Shown here: piece by piece, positions 43,513 to 52,508 of the stretch
How positions within the stretch are numbered: position 1 is the first letter of the stretch
Layout of the letters: each line of letters starts with the position of its first letter
Assembly: GCA_947490615.1 (NCBI GenBank)
Contig: CANLHK010000007.1
Span: 62,001-126,000 of the forward strand
Reading direction: 5' to 3'
Length of the DNA stretch: 64,000 bases
DNA from: Planctomycetaceae bacterium
GTDB lineage: Bacteria > Planctomycetota > Phycisphaerae > Phycisphaerales > SM1A02
The notes under the pieces: generated by a model
The model's input: the letters and a program-made list of their open reading frames with translations, nothing else
Told to the model about the DNA's origin: nothing
The model's database searches: none
Made by a program: the position numbers and the translations under genes

Positions 43513-43557
43513 TGTCTCTGCGCGCCGTGCGGCGGGGTGCTTTCGTACACTTCGACG

Positions 43558-46119
43558 ATGCGCTGCAGTTCCCGTGCACTCGTTGCCCTTGTTGCTTTCA
43601 CATTGGTTCCGTCGTTCGTCGCGTTCGCGCAGAACGGCGATCGCGCAGGCGAAGTGCAGGACGACATTCCTCCGCAGTGGCGCGTGCAGGATGCGCCGAT
43701 CCGCTCCGCCAACGAGGAGCGCGCGACCTTTGAACTGGTGGATGGATACGAAGTGCAACTTGTCGCGAGCGAGCCGCTCATCGAAGCTCCCGTTGCGCTG
43801 GAGTTTGGCGCGGACGGTCGACTCTGGGTGCTGGAGATGCGCGGCTACATGCGTGACACCAGTGGTGCAGGTGAACAAGAACGACTCGGTCGTATCAAGG
43901 TGCTGCGCGACACCGATGGCGATGGCACGATGGACACGGCCACAGTCTTCCTCGATGGACTGGTGATGCCGCGCGCCATGGCGCACTGGCGCGATGGGCT
44001 TCTGGTCGTGGAGCCCCCGAATCTACTCTTTTGTCGCGACCTCGATGGCGATGATGTCGCCGACGAGTCGCGCATCATTGCCTCAGGATTCGCGGGCCTC
44101 GACAACCCCGAGCATGCGGGCAACGGACTGCTCTTCACGCTCGACAACACCTTCACGTGCTCGCAGCATCCGTTTCGGTTCCTTCCCGCGACGAGTGGCT
44201 CACGCGGTGCGTTGCGTGTGGAGGCAGTCGCGCCGCACGGACAGTGGGGCATCAGCGAAGACGCGCTGGGGCGTCTGTACTACTCGCCGAACTCCGATCC
44301 ACTCTTGGTGGACCTCGTGCCCAAGCAGTACGCGGCACGCAACAACAGTCAGAAGAGTTTCGAGGGAGTTCCCGCGCGGGCCGCGAGTGATCTGCGCGTG
44401 CATCCATCGCACCTTACGCCTGGCGTCAATCGCGGCTACCAGAAGGGAGTGCTGCGCGAAGGAAAGCTGGCAAACTTCACAGGCGCCTGCAGTCCGTTGG
44501 TGTACGAAGGCTCACTGCTGGAAGAGATGCGTGGTTGCGCACTGATCTGTGAAGTGGCGGGCAATCTGGTGCATCGCTATCGCTTGAGCGAGGTTGACGG
44601 CCAAGTCACAGCCACGCCCGCCGATGGCGAGCGCTCCTTCTGGACCTCGACCGACGAACGCTTCCGTCCTGTCGCCACAACCGTCGGACTCGACGGCGCG
44701 ATCTATGTCGCAGACATGTATCGCGGGATCATCCAGCACCGCAACTTCATGACGACCTTCTTGCGCACGCAGGTCGATGCGCGTGGTCTCACCCAACCTG
44801 TTGACGCGGGCCGCATCTGGCGCGTCGTGAACAAGGGCGGTGGCGTTCCGCTGCGAGCGCCTGACTACGCCAAGGAGAGCGATGCGCATTTGGTCGCCGC
44901 ACTTTCGAGCGGCGAGAAGTCGGTGCGCGAGGTGGCGCGTCGACTGATTGTTGAGCGCAAGAGCACCGTGGCCATCGAATCGATCGCCACCGCGCTCCGA
45001 GAGTCGATGCCCACAGCGATTCGACTGGAACACCTCTGGGCGCTTGCTGGAACTGGAGCGATGGATCGCGCGACTGTGTTGCACGCCCTTCAGAGCGACG
45101 ACGCCACCGTGCGAGTGCACGCCATTCGTATTGCTGAGCGCACGATGCCTGCGTCGGAACTCGTCGGAGTCATCGCGCGGGCGATGCACGACGAGGCGCT
45201 GGCGGTGCGCGTGCAAGCGGTCTTGAGTGTGGGAGTGTTGGACGCGACCCTGCGCACTCCAGTGCTCGAAGAGGCACTTCGAAGTGATCTTGCTTCGCGG
45301 GAAATGCGCAGCGCGGCCATCAGCTCGATGGTGGGCACCGAGCATGCGCTTCTTGATTCGATCATGAGCGGGGCCTTGCTTCCGACCGACTCCGTCGCAG
45401 CGCGCGCGTTGGCTGCCGAACTCACCGACCTTCTGCTCGACGATGGCTCGGGCAGACCATCGGGTGACTTGTTGCGTCATCTGCTTTCATCGATCGCCGC
45501 GACGGCGCCATCGCGACCATGGTTGGCACGCACGATGATCGAACGCGTCGGCGCCAAGCAACGACTCAATGCCAAGGAGCCAACCCAACTGGTCTCGAAC
45601 TTCGAACCCGATGGTTGGTGTGCGCTGCTTGCTGCAAACCTTGCCGAACTGCAACTCGCCGGCGCGGTCGATCGCAATCTCTTCTGGCCTGGTCGTCTCG
45701 ATGTCTCGTTTGTGCCACCCAAGATCGCCAAGAGTGCCTCGATGTCGTTTGAGGATTTCGGCAAGCGTCTCTACTCCAACTGCATGAGTTGCCATCAGGC
45801 CAACGGGCGCGGACTTCCTCCCGTCTATCCGCCGCTGCGCGGGAGTGAGATCGTCCTCGGCGACCCCGCCACGCTCGCCAAGATTCTCCTGCACGGGCTC
45901 GAAGGCAAGATCAGCGTCGATGGGCAGTCCTACAACCAGGTGATGCCGGCCGCGCCAGTCAAGAGTGACGAGGAGATCGCCGCGGTCTTGACCTATGTGC
46001 GAGCAGCATGGGGAAACGCCAGTGACCCTGTGGAGCCTGCGTTGGTTGCGAAGATCCGCGAGGAGACCAAGGGCCGCAGTCGTTCGTTTACCGCGAAAGA
46101 ACTTGGTCTCGGCGAGTAA
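43558..46119 (+). CDS. PVC-type membrane-bound dehydrogenase with HEAT repeats and cytochrome c domain
   Basis: An 853-residue exported protein. ATG 43558 gives a signal peptide (RALVALVAFTLVPSFVAFAQ). The N-terminal propeller starts with FELVDGYEVQLVASEPLIEA and VALEFGADGRLWVLEMRGY, the hallmark of planctomycete proteins of this type, and ends with VATTVGLDGAIYVADMYRGI. HEAT-like helices cover about 450-660. The C-terminal cytochrome domain has one haem site, NCMSCHQANGRGLPPVYPPL (Cys about 742, 745, His 746), with a distal Met probably in QVMPAAPVKSDEEIAAVL. Role by family: periplasmic oxidation of sugars or alcohols with electron transfer to the respiratory chain. Convergent with the deaminase gene. 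Confidence 0.93.
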   Translation: MRCSSRALVALVAFTLVPSFVAFAQNGDRAGEVQDDIPPQWRVQDAPIRSANEERATFELVDGYEVQLVASEPLIEAPVALEFGADGRLWVLEMRGYMRDTSGAGEQERLGRIKVLRDTDGDGTMDTATVFLDGLVMPRAMAHWRDGLLVVEPPNLLFCRDLDGDDVADESRIIASGFAGLDNPEHAGNGLLFTLDNTFTCSQHPFRFLPATSGSRGALRVEAVAPHGQWGISEDALGRLYYSPNSDPLLVDLVPKQYAARNNSQKSFEGVPARAASDLRVHPSHLTPGVNRGYQKGVLREGKLANFTGACSPLVYEGSLLEEMRGCALICEVAGNLVHRYRLSEVDGQVTATPADGERSFWTSTDERFRPVATTVGLDGAIYVADMYRGIIQHRNFMTTFLRTQVDARGLTQPVDAGRIWRVVNKGGGVPLRAPDYAKESDAHLVAALSSGEKSVREVARRLIVERKSTVAIESIATALRESMPTAIRLEHLWALAGTGAMDRATVLHALQSDDATVRVHAIRIAERTMPASELVGVIARAMHDEALAVRVQAVLSVGVLDATLRTPVLEEALRSDLASREMRSAAISSMVGTEHALLDSIMSGALLPTDSVAARALAAELTDLLLDDGSGRPSGDLLRHLLSSIAATAPSRPWLARTMIERVGAKQRLNAKEPTQLVSNFEPDGWCALLAANLAELQLAGAVDRNLFWPGRLDVSFVPPKIAKSASMSFEDFGKRLYSNCMSCHQANGRGLPPVYPPLRGSEIVLGDPATLAKILLHGLEGKISVDGQSYNQVMPAAPVKSDEEIAAVLTYVRAAWGNASDPVEPALVAKIREETKGRSRSFTAKELGLGE

Positions 46120-46128
46120 GCCTTCGAG

Positions 46129-46596
46129 TCAGCATTTCGTTTCGCGAGCACACTCGACATACTCGATGCCCGCTTCCGCCAGTAGGTCCGTGCTCTTGCG
46201 AAGATTCTCCATCCAGTGCTCGTCGCCAGCGCCGCTGGTGTAGGTCACGACGCGTACGAGTCCCGCCTGGATGATGGAGAGCGTGCAATGCACGCACGGC
46301 GAGAAGCTCGAGTAGATCGTGGCACCAAGCGGCGTCACGCCGTTGCGGGCGCACTGCACGATGGCGTTCATCTCGGCATGACAGGTCAGGTCGTACTTCA
46401 CAGGGCGCGCGAGGCGCTCGGGTCGATCTTCGATACCGCGAGGGAGTCCATTGAATCCCGTGGCAACGATTTGGCGCGTTGGACTCACGATGACGGCACC
46501 AACTCCACGCGACGGGTCTTTCGACCATCGCGAGATGGTGTCGGAGAGTTCAAGGAATCGACGGTCCCAGCGAGCGGTGCGGTCTCCATCCTGCAT
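46129..46596 (-). CDS. dCMP deaminase / ComEB-like deoxycytidylate deaminase
   Basis: A 155-residue zinc-dependent deaminase. The catalytic HAE is at 73-75 (DLTCHAEMNAIVQC) and the PCxxC zinc pair is Cys101/Cys104 (SSFSPCVHCTLSIIQAG). GVGAVIVSPTRQIVATGFNG near residue 31 and the N-terminal WDRRFLELSDTISRWSKDPS match deoxycytidylate deaminases, which supply dUMP for thymidylate synthesis. ComEB-type paralogues look the same, and comEC is present elsewhere in the window but far away. It lies 30 bases downstream of the subtilase stop codon, so it could be read through from that operon. There is no clear ribosome site. Confidence 0.92.
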   Translation of the reverse strand: MQDGDRTARWDRRFLELSDTISRWSKDPSRGVGAVIVSPTRQIVATGFNGLPRGIEDRPERLARPVKYDLTCHAEMNAIVQCARNGVTPLGATIYSSFSPCVHCTLSIIQAGLVRVVTYTSGAGDEHWMENLRKSTDLLAEAGIEYVECARETKC

Positions 46597-46626
46597 GCGC
46601 AGAATGTAGCCATTCGCAGAAGACGA

Positions 46627-48099
46627 TCACCACGCCGAGAGCAGGATCGCGAGGTCGCGAGCATCAACTTCGCCGCTGGCGTTGAGGTCCGCGCGGACGA
46701 AGGTCGGTGCGAGACCCCAGGCAGACAGCAGAATCGAGAGGTCCGCTCCGCCGACGACTCCGTCGGCGTTGAGATCTCCGAGGACTGGCGCAGGCGGATT
46801 CTCCAAGACGGCTCCGCTGGCGAGAATTCGCGCGATGCCGAGCAGTCCGTCGTAGTTTGGATTGCTCGGGTGAATCGGGATTCCCGAGTTCGCGAGCACG
46901 GTGTAGACGCGGTTGCGAATCGATGGCGGGGTCACCGTCTTGTTCGGCCATTCAGGGCGCTGTGCGCGGACCAGCGCGACGGTGCCGCTCACAAACGCGT
47001 TCGAGAAGGAAGTTCCCTCCCACACGGCGTAATTGTTTCCAGGAACGGGACCGATGATCGAACGCGCGAGCGTCGGAACGCCTGCGATGATTTCAGAGTC
47101 GCCAGGAGCCGCAAAGTCGAGCCGTACCTCGAGATTCGAGAACGGAGCCTTCTGGTCGTTCCAATCGCAGGCCGAGACGCCGAACGCGTTCGGGTCGCAG
47201 GCAGGGAACTCGCGCGGGTCCTGGGTGTTTCGATTGCCTGCTGCGCCGCACACGATGACGCCACGCGTCGAGGCTTCCAACACCATTTGCTCGAGAGCAA
47301 GCGAGTGGTAGGTCTCACCGAGGCTCATGTTGATGACATGTGCGCCACGATCGATCGACCACGCTACGGCTTGGGCGATGCGGAAGTTGTTGCCGCGACC
47401 ATCGCTGTCCAACGCGCGCGCCGAGAGAATCATCGCATCGGGTGCGACGAGGTGAATCAGGCCCGCGACGAAGGTGCCATGTCCAAACTGGTCGTTGGGA
47501 ATGCCGTCGCCGTCGCTGTCGGTTCCATCGGCGAGGTCGTTTGAAGTGGGCGAACCAGGCACAAAGCTCACGCCTTGGCTGCTGATCTTGCCTTCAAACA
47601 CAGGGTGACGCGGATCGATGCCGTTGTCGACGACCGACACCACGATGCCTGCGCCGCGTGAGCGTCCATGGGCTTTATTGATGCCCAGCATCGGCGCCGC
47701 GTATTGATCGAAGTACTGGTCGCCGTTCACAGCGACGCCCGACAGCCACAGGCTGTCGGTGTTGCCTTCGCCGGTCTGGCCGACATAGTTCATCTCCGAC
47801 CAAGCGAGCGTTCCCTGCGCGACGAGGTTGATGAGCACCGTCTCGACATCGTGATAAACCTGACCTTGGCTCAACTCATAGGAGAGCAGATAGATCGGGC
47901 GACCCGCAATCTGATCGACCACGCCAACGCCCTGAAACTGCTGGGAGAGCGTGCTGACGGTCTGTGCGAGTGCTTTGGCGGTCGTGGCACGCACGATCGC
48001 TTGGCCGGGGACCAGTGGAAATTCTGGCACCCCACCTGCAAAGGCGTGTGCATTGACCAAGGCGACGACGATCGCTGCGATGAATGGAGACTTGATCAT
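46627..48099 (-). CDS. Secreted subtilisin-like (S8) serine protease with dockerin-type C-terminus
   Basis: A 490-residue exported protease, last gene of the CHAT operon. ATG 48099 overlaps the CHAT gene stop (ATGA) and starts a signal peptide (IKSPFIAAIVVALVNAHAFA). Residues about 25-105 look like an I9-type propeptide (LVPGQAIVRATTAKALAQTV, NLVAQGTLAWSEMNY). The subtilase domain has the full triad: Asp158 in VVSVVDNGIDPRHPVF, His207 in FGHGTFVAGLIH and Ser364 in GTSFSNAFVSGTVAL, with oxyanion Asn289 in GAAGNRNTQD. The C-terminus has two dockerin-type Ca loops (LGDLNADGVVGGADLSILLS, RADLNASGEVDARDLAILLS). Probably active outside the cytoplasmic membrane. Confidence 0.94.
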   Translation of the reverse strand: MIKSPFIAAIVVALVNAHAFAGGVPEFPLVPGQAIVRATTAKALAQTVSTLSQQFQGVGVVDQIAGRPIYLLSYELSQGQVYHDVETVLINLVAQGTLAWSEMNYVGQTGEGNTDSLWLSGVAVNGDQYFDQYAAPMLGINKAHGRSRGAGIVVSVVDNGIDPRHPVFEGKISSQGVSFVPGSPTSNDLADGTDSDGDGIPNDQFGHGTFVAGLIHLVAPDAMILSARALDSDGRGNNFRIAQAVAWSIDRGAHVINMSLGETYHSLALEQMVLEASTRGVIVCGAAGNRNTQDPREFPACDPNAFGVSACDWNDQKAPFSNLEVRLDFAAPGDSEIIAGVPTLARSIIGPVPGNNYAVWEGTSFSNAFVSGTVALVRAQRPEWPNKTVTPPSIRNRVYTVLANSGIPIHPSNPNYDGLLGIARILASGAVLENPPAPVLGDLNADGVVGGADLSILLSAWGLAPTFVRADLNASGEVDARDLAILLSAW

Positions 48100-50903
48100 G
48101 AGAGTGACCCCGTGACGACGAAGGGCGACCACCACGAAGGATGGCCCCACTTCCTCAGCGAAGCAAGTGTGGCTGCGCGAAGTGCGGCGGATGGACGAGA
48201 ACCCCGCATAAATTCCTGATGAAAGACGGTTGATACCTCGAGAGCTGCCTGATCTCGGACCGACCAGAGGCCAGCCACAAGACAACGGGCGCCCGCAGCG
48301 AGAAACGCGCGGCTAATACCAGCCAGTTCGTCGCCAGCATCGACGGCGTTGCGCCCCGTCTCACAGCCAGCAAGGAAGACGACCTGCGCATCGAGTTCAA
48401 GGTCCACGATCTCGCGAATCGGCAGCCAGCCATCGGCGAGCTTGAGGCCCGAAGCGTTGGGCAGCGCACCGATGAATCGGCCATGGCAGCCGAAGTGGAT
48501 CATGCTGCGACCACGGACCGACTGGCGGACGCGATCGATGGAAGCGTCGTCGCCTTCGAGCAGATCGGCCGAGCTCTGCGCGGTGAGGAGCTTGGCCTCG
48601 GCGTCAATGAGCGGAGCTTGTTCGTCAGCCACCGCGATGACCAACGGCGTGGAGTTCGTGGCGCGTCGCATCGAACGATCGGCACAGGCGATCGAGGCGC
48701 TCGGCGCAGTGTGGATTTCGTAGCGCTCGATGAGGTACTCAGAACCATCATGGAGCGCAGAGAACGGCACGGCATGGAGCGGACCAAACGGCACAATGAC
48801 GAGCCGCTTGGCGTCACGCACGATGGGCACCTGCTCAAGAATCGGCAGCACCAGCAGATCGTGGAGCGCGCGAGACAAGGCCTTGATCGTGCGTTGACTG
48901 CGATCGTCGGCGGCGCGCACACCCGCGCGGAGTTGGTAGAGGAACTTGTCGACCAAGGGAGCGATGTCGGACGCGTTGGCGATGCAACGCACCGACGACA
49001 TCACACCACCCTGTACGACAAAGGCCATGAGCTCTTCGCCGGCGATGAAGTAGGCGATCATCGCGTCATCTTGGGCGAGGCGAGCGCGAACCTCACTGGC
49101 GTCGAGTGGTCGAGCGAAGAGGCTGGCGACTCCACGAGCGTTCTGTTCGCGGGTGACGAGGCGTTCCAGCTCGCTTTCGGTGGCCCGCATGTCGTCGAGA
49201 AGATCGGGCGAAACGCCGCGGCGCTCTCCTGGTTCGGAGGCATCGCGGTTCACGCGAGAATGCAGTGACGCGAGTCGGGCGCGAAGACGGGCGATTTCAT
49301 CGCGGGCCTGTCGAGGAGCCGCTGGCGCGTTGGTTGATCGATCGATGGAGCGCAAGACCGCGTCAAGAAGCACGCGGCTTCGCGCGCGCTCCACGGTGAC
49401 GAAGGCCTCGGCGAGCGAGTCGGCATCGGCGCGGGTCAGAAGGTCAAGCGCCAGATCTTCGTAGACGCGCAGGCGAGACGAAGCGAAGGCGGAGCGCAAG
49501 CGATCCGCCGCGAGTGAACCACGCAGTTCTTCGGCGAGTCCGACCGCATGCGAGAGCGACGCGATCGCGCCATTGAGGGAGCCCGAGGCGCGTTCGGAAT
49601 CTGCTTCGGCCAACGCAGCGTCGATCTCGACCGTGCGCACACCAAGCGAGGCCGCACCAAGGCGGGCGCTGCGCGCGGCGTCGAGACTTCGCGCTGTGTT
49701 TCCAAGAGCAAGTTCTGCACGAGCGGTACGCACCATGGCGCGCGCGCTGTCGAGCGGACTGGCATCCATCATGGCCTTGGCCGCAAGTTGCGCGGATTCG
49801 GTCGCGTCGCCTTCACGCAGCGCGATTTCACTGGCCACGAGTGCCGAGGCGCGCATGCCGCGCGCGTCACCAATTTGTGTGGCCAGCGCGAGAGCGCGAG
49901 CCGCGGCGGGTTTCGCTTCCTCGACGCGATCGGCGGCGGCAAGGGCGCGTGCGCGCACCAAGAATCCGCGGGCCATTTCAGCCTTGAGTCCCTTACTCGA
50001 AGCGGTTTCAAGCGCAGCTTCTACGGCTTCGAGCGCTTCTCCATGCGCGCCCAGCACCGCCAACGCCTCGGCCTCTTCCAGAAGCAAGCGAGCGTGATGA
50101 CCAGGTGCGATGTTCGCGACCATGTGCGAGGCACGATCGAACTCGCGCAAGGCGTCACCGAAGCGACCCTCGCGAGCCAGGAGGTCGGCGCGATTGCCGA
50201 TCACGACGGCGTGCGCGAGGGGCAGGCTGGTCAAACCAGCCTCGGCGCGGTCGAAGGCTGCATGCGCTTCGGCCAATCGATCGAGCTGAAGCAGGGTTTC
50301 ACCGAGCGTGTTCTCGACGGTGCCGCGCGCCGCGACCTCAGTCTGCGCAATACCCATCAAAGCACGCTCAAGGCAAGCAATCGCGTCCGGTTGCTCACCA
50401 CGGATCTTGTGGACATTCGCGAGATTCAGTTCCGCGCGCGCAGCGAGATCGCCGCGACCGATGGAAGCCAGAGCATCGCGCGACATGCGGCCACGCTCAA
50501 TGGCTTCGGAGGTTCGGCCAAGTTTGGCCAAGGCGTGCATCGAGGCGACGCCTGCGCGGGCTCGCTCGAGCGGATCGTTGGCGGCTTGCGCGGCCTCTTG
50601 GGCTTCGGCAGCGCGAACAAGTGATTCATCCAGTCGGCCCGCGTAGGCAAGCGCAGGAATAGTGGCGCGCAGTGCGCGGGCCAGTCCAGACTTCGCGTTG
50701 AGTGTTCGGGCCACGACAGCCAGAGCGTCACCCAAGTGCAAGGCGCGATCGGGCGATCCAGCAGCGAGACGCTCACACTCATCACCAAGGGCGACGAGAA
50801 CGCCGGCCACGCCGCGCGCATCACTCTTCACCGCATCGACGCGTGCATCGTTGGTGAGCGCCTCAAACGCTGCGAGATCGAGCGGGTGCGCGGTCGGGCT
50901 CAT
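48096..50903 (-). CDS. TPR repeat protein with C-terminal CHAT (caspase-like) protease domain
   Basis: A 935-residue cytoplasmic protein with no signal peptide. Residues about 60-480 are TPR-like helical repeats rich in Ala (RAELNLANVHKIRGEQPDAI, GNRADLLAREGRFGDALREF, ARLLLEEAEALAVLGAHGEA). A helical linker follows (LDLLTRADADSLAEAFVTVE, LRARLASLHSR). The CHAT domain covers about 640-935: VIVPFGPLHAVPFSALHDGS, His807 in SMIHFGCHGRF and Cys847 in VVFLAGCETGRNAVDAGDEL, then SRAFLAAGARCLVAGLWSV. This His/Cys pair is the caspase-type dyad, so it should be a cysteine protease gated by the TPR part. ATGA overlaps on both sides tie it to the small protein upstream and the subtilase downstream. Confidence 0.94.
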   Translation of the reverse strand: MSPTAHPLDLAAFEALTNDARVDAVKSDARGVAGVLVALGDECERLAAGSPDRALHLGDALAVVARTLNAKSGLARALRATIPALAYAGRLDESLVRAAEAQEAAQAANDPLERARAGVASMHALAKLGRTSEAIERGRMSRDALASIGRGDLAARAELNLANVHKIRGEQPDAIACLERALMGIAQTEVAARGTVENTLGETLLQLDRLAEAHAAFDRAEAGLTSLPLAHAVVIGNRADLLAREGRFGDALREFDRASHMVANIAPGHHARLLLEEAEALAVLGAHGEALEAVEAALETASSKGLKAEMARGFLVRARALAAADRVEEAKPAAARALALATQIGDARGMRASALVASEIALREGDATESAQLAAKAMMDASPLDSARAMVRTARAELALGNTARSLDAARSARLGAASLGVRTVEIDAALAEADSERASGSLNGAIASLSHAVGLAEELRGSLAADRLRSAFASSRLRVYEDLALDLLTRADADSLAEAFVTVERARSRVLLDAVLRSIDRSTNAPAAPRQARDEIARLRARLASLHSRVNRDASEPGERRGVSPDLLDDMRATESELERLVTREQNARGVASLFARPLDASEVRARLAQDDAMIAYFIAGEELMAFVVQGGVMSSVRCIANASDIAPLVDKFLYQLRAGVRAADDRSQRTIKALSRALHDLLVLPILEQVPIVRDAKRLVIVPFGPLHAVPFSALHDGSEYLIERYEIHTAPSASIACADRSMRRATNSTPLVIAVADEQAPLIDAEAKLLTAQSSADLLEGDDASIDRVRQSVRGRSMIHFGCHGRFIGALPNASGLKLADGWLPIREIVDLELDAQVVFLAGCETGRNAVDAGDELAGISRAFLAAGARCLVAGLWSVRDQAALEVSTVFHQEFMRGSRPSAALRAATLASLRKWGHPSWWSPFVVTGSLS

Positions 50904-51622
50904 TCCGAACTCCCCCCGCGCCGCGTGTTCATCGGTGAGTCGGGACCGAGTGGCAGCACGATTGTGGGATGCACGGTTCCATCAGGAGCCGATGCGCTGA
51001 CGACGACTTCAAAGGAGTCGCGTGGCAGGGCGATGGCAAACATGCTCAGCGAATCAGTGCTGTCGGTCGACAACACGATGCCTGAGCAATCCAACACCGC
51101 GAGTACAGCCTTGATCGGCATGTCGTCGTCGCGGGTGATTTCTCCGACGAGCCGCACGATGCCGTTCTGCGAGGTGGTGCGCTCGGCGCGAATCGTGATC
51201 TGGGCGGAGGCCACCACAGCTTCGAAGAGATCGGCGCCGCGATCGTCGCGCACACCAGCGAGCGCGAGTCCGTTGTCGGGGTTGATCCACTCCAACACGA
51301 CGGCTCCAGCGCGGTCGAAGGCTTCGCCGAGGACTGCGAGAGGATGGCGTTGTGCCGCGCGACGGGGAGCGAGCCGTGCGCCGAGTTGCTTGGCGCGCTG
51401 CACAGCATCCACTGGAGGTTCGAACGCGGCATCACCGCGCATCGCTGCGACGGCATGGGTGAAACTGGTCAGGACTTTGCCGACATGCGGATCGCGTGCT
51501 GCAGCGGCGATGACGGCTTGCGCCAGATCGGAGCCAGCTGCACCCGAAGCGACGGCGGCGATCTGTTCGATCGTCACCTTCGATCCTGGTCCGTGGTCAG
51601 GGTTGTGGGGTGTATGGGTCAT
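50900..51622 (-). CDS. Unknown protein between ECF sigma factor and CHAT protease
   Basis: A 240-residue soluble protein; I do not recognise a named domain. The N-terminal half is helical (KVTIEQIAAVASGAAGSDLA, VGKVLTSFTHAVAAMRG). The C-terminal half from about residue 95 is beta-rich (GAVVLEWINPDNGLALAGVR, IVRLVGEITRDDDMPIKAVL, SMFAIALPRDSFEVVVSASA, HPTIVLPLGPDSP). I recall proteins with the LALAGVR-type segment between ECF sigma and CHAT genes in other bacteria, which would make it a conserved part of the module, perhaps an anti-sigma or adaptor; this is memory, not a search. There is no membrane helix. Its stop overlaps the CHAT start (ATGA). Confidence 0.78.
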   Translation of the reverse strand: MTHTPHNPDHGPGSKVTIEQIAAVASGAAGSDLAQAVIAAAARDPHVGKVLTSFTHAVAAMRGDAAFEPPVDAVQRAKQLGARLAPRRAAQRHPLAVLGEAFDRAGAVVLEWINPDNGLALAGVRDDRGADLFEAVVASAQITIRAERTTSQNGIVRLVGEITRDDDMPIKAVLAVLDCSGIVLSTDSTDSLSMFAIALPRDSFEVVVSASAPDGTVHPTIVLPLGPDSPMNTRRGGSSE

Positions 51623-51744
51623 GGGTCTCGTCCTTCAGACGGAGTCGTCGACTCCGGTTCTTCACCGCAGAAGAGCCGCCGCGAGGGCTTCGGATACAGC
51701 AAGCGTGGGAAAGGGCGTATTCAGCAGGGGTTGCAGCGGGATTC

Positions 51745-52368
51745 TCACTCCTCATCCTCCGAAGCGGCGGGGGTTATTGAGGCTGAGGCGGTGTCAGAGA
51801 ACCCGAGTCGTCCGAGAATGGCGCTCAGTTTCTCGAGGCAGCGGGCTCTGGTCGGCCCGATCGAACCGATGCGGATGCCAAGCTTCTCGGCGATCAGGGT
51901 GTAGTTGGGCTCGCTACCCGCACCAAAAAGGGCCTCGAGAAGGTCCTTGCACTTTCCGCCAAGCCGCTCGAGGCCTTCGCGGACAAGCTGCTTCTCAAGT
52001 TGGGCGCGCGACTCGACGGGGTCGTCGCGGGTGTCGACGGGATCAAGCGACCGTTCGGAGTCCGACTCAAAACTCCGCGCGCGCTCAGCCGACTTCCGAG
52101 ATTGCCCCGTCACCCGCCAGCAGCGGCGTTTCGTCGTCGTGACGAGCCAGCTCGCCAGCGCGTTCTCGTCGTTGATCTCATCGATGTTGGAAACCAGCGT
52201 GGCAAAGACATGCTGGAAGACATCTTCGGCATCTTCGCTGCGCATGTGGTGCTTCACGATGACCGACCAGACGAGTCGTCGGTAGCGATCGACAAGTTGT
52301 GACCACGACGCAGTGTCACCCTTGCGACAACGCGCGATCAGGGTGGGGTCTGGTTCAAACGACGACAC
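51745..52368 (-). CDS. ECF sigma factor controlling the CHAT-subtilase locus (inferred)
   Basis: A 207-residue sigma-70 family protein with regions 2 and 4 only. Region 2: LIARCRKGDTASWSQLVDRY, LVWSVIVKHHMRSEDAEDVF, HVFATLVSNIDEIND then LASWLVTTTKRRCWR. Region 4: LVREGLERLGGKCKDLLEAL and a helix-turn-helix with YTLIAEKLGIRIGSIGPTRA. GTG 52368 suits the family; an ATG at 52485 would add 39 unalignable residues running into the divergent promoter region. No ribosome site decides it. An acidic tail ends the protein. It is 122 bases upstream of the unknown gene and head to head with a second ECF gene at 52509. Confidence 0.85.
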   Translation of the reverse strand: MSSFEPDPTLIARCRKGDTASWSQLVDRYRRLVWSVIVKHHMRSEDAEDVFQHVFATLVSNIDEINDENALASWLVTTTKRRCWRVTGQSRKSAERARSFESDSERSLDPVDTRDDPVESRAQLEKQLVREGLERLGGKCKDLLEALFGAGSEPNYTLIAEKLGIRIGSIGPTRARCLEKLSAILGRLGFSDTASASITPAASEDEE

Positions 52369-52508
52369 GGGCGGGCAGTGTAAGCGGTTGAACCGAGCGC
52401 GAATCGCAGCAGGTTTGGCTTCAAACGCGCCAAGGTGAGTGTCGAGTGGGGTCCATGCTCGCGGCCGCCATCGTTTCAATGTCAATCAAATTCTGAGACA
52501 ACCCACCC

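Noticed and set aside
44512-45480. 322-codon minus-strand open frame inside the PVC dehydrogenase
   Set aside because: Arg/His-rich antisense shadow with no recognisable motif.
49548-50624. 358-codon plus-strand open frame opposite the TPR/CHAT gene
   Set aside because: Antisense shadow of the Ala-rich TPR repeats; no start signal or domain.
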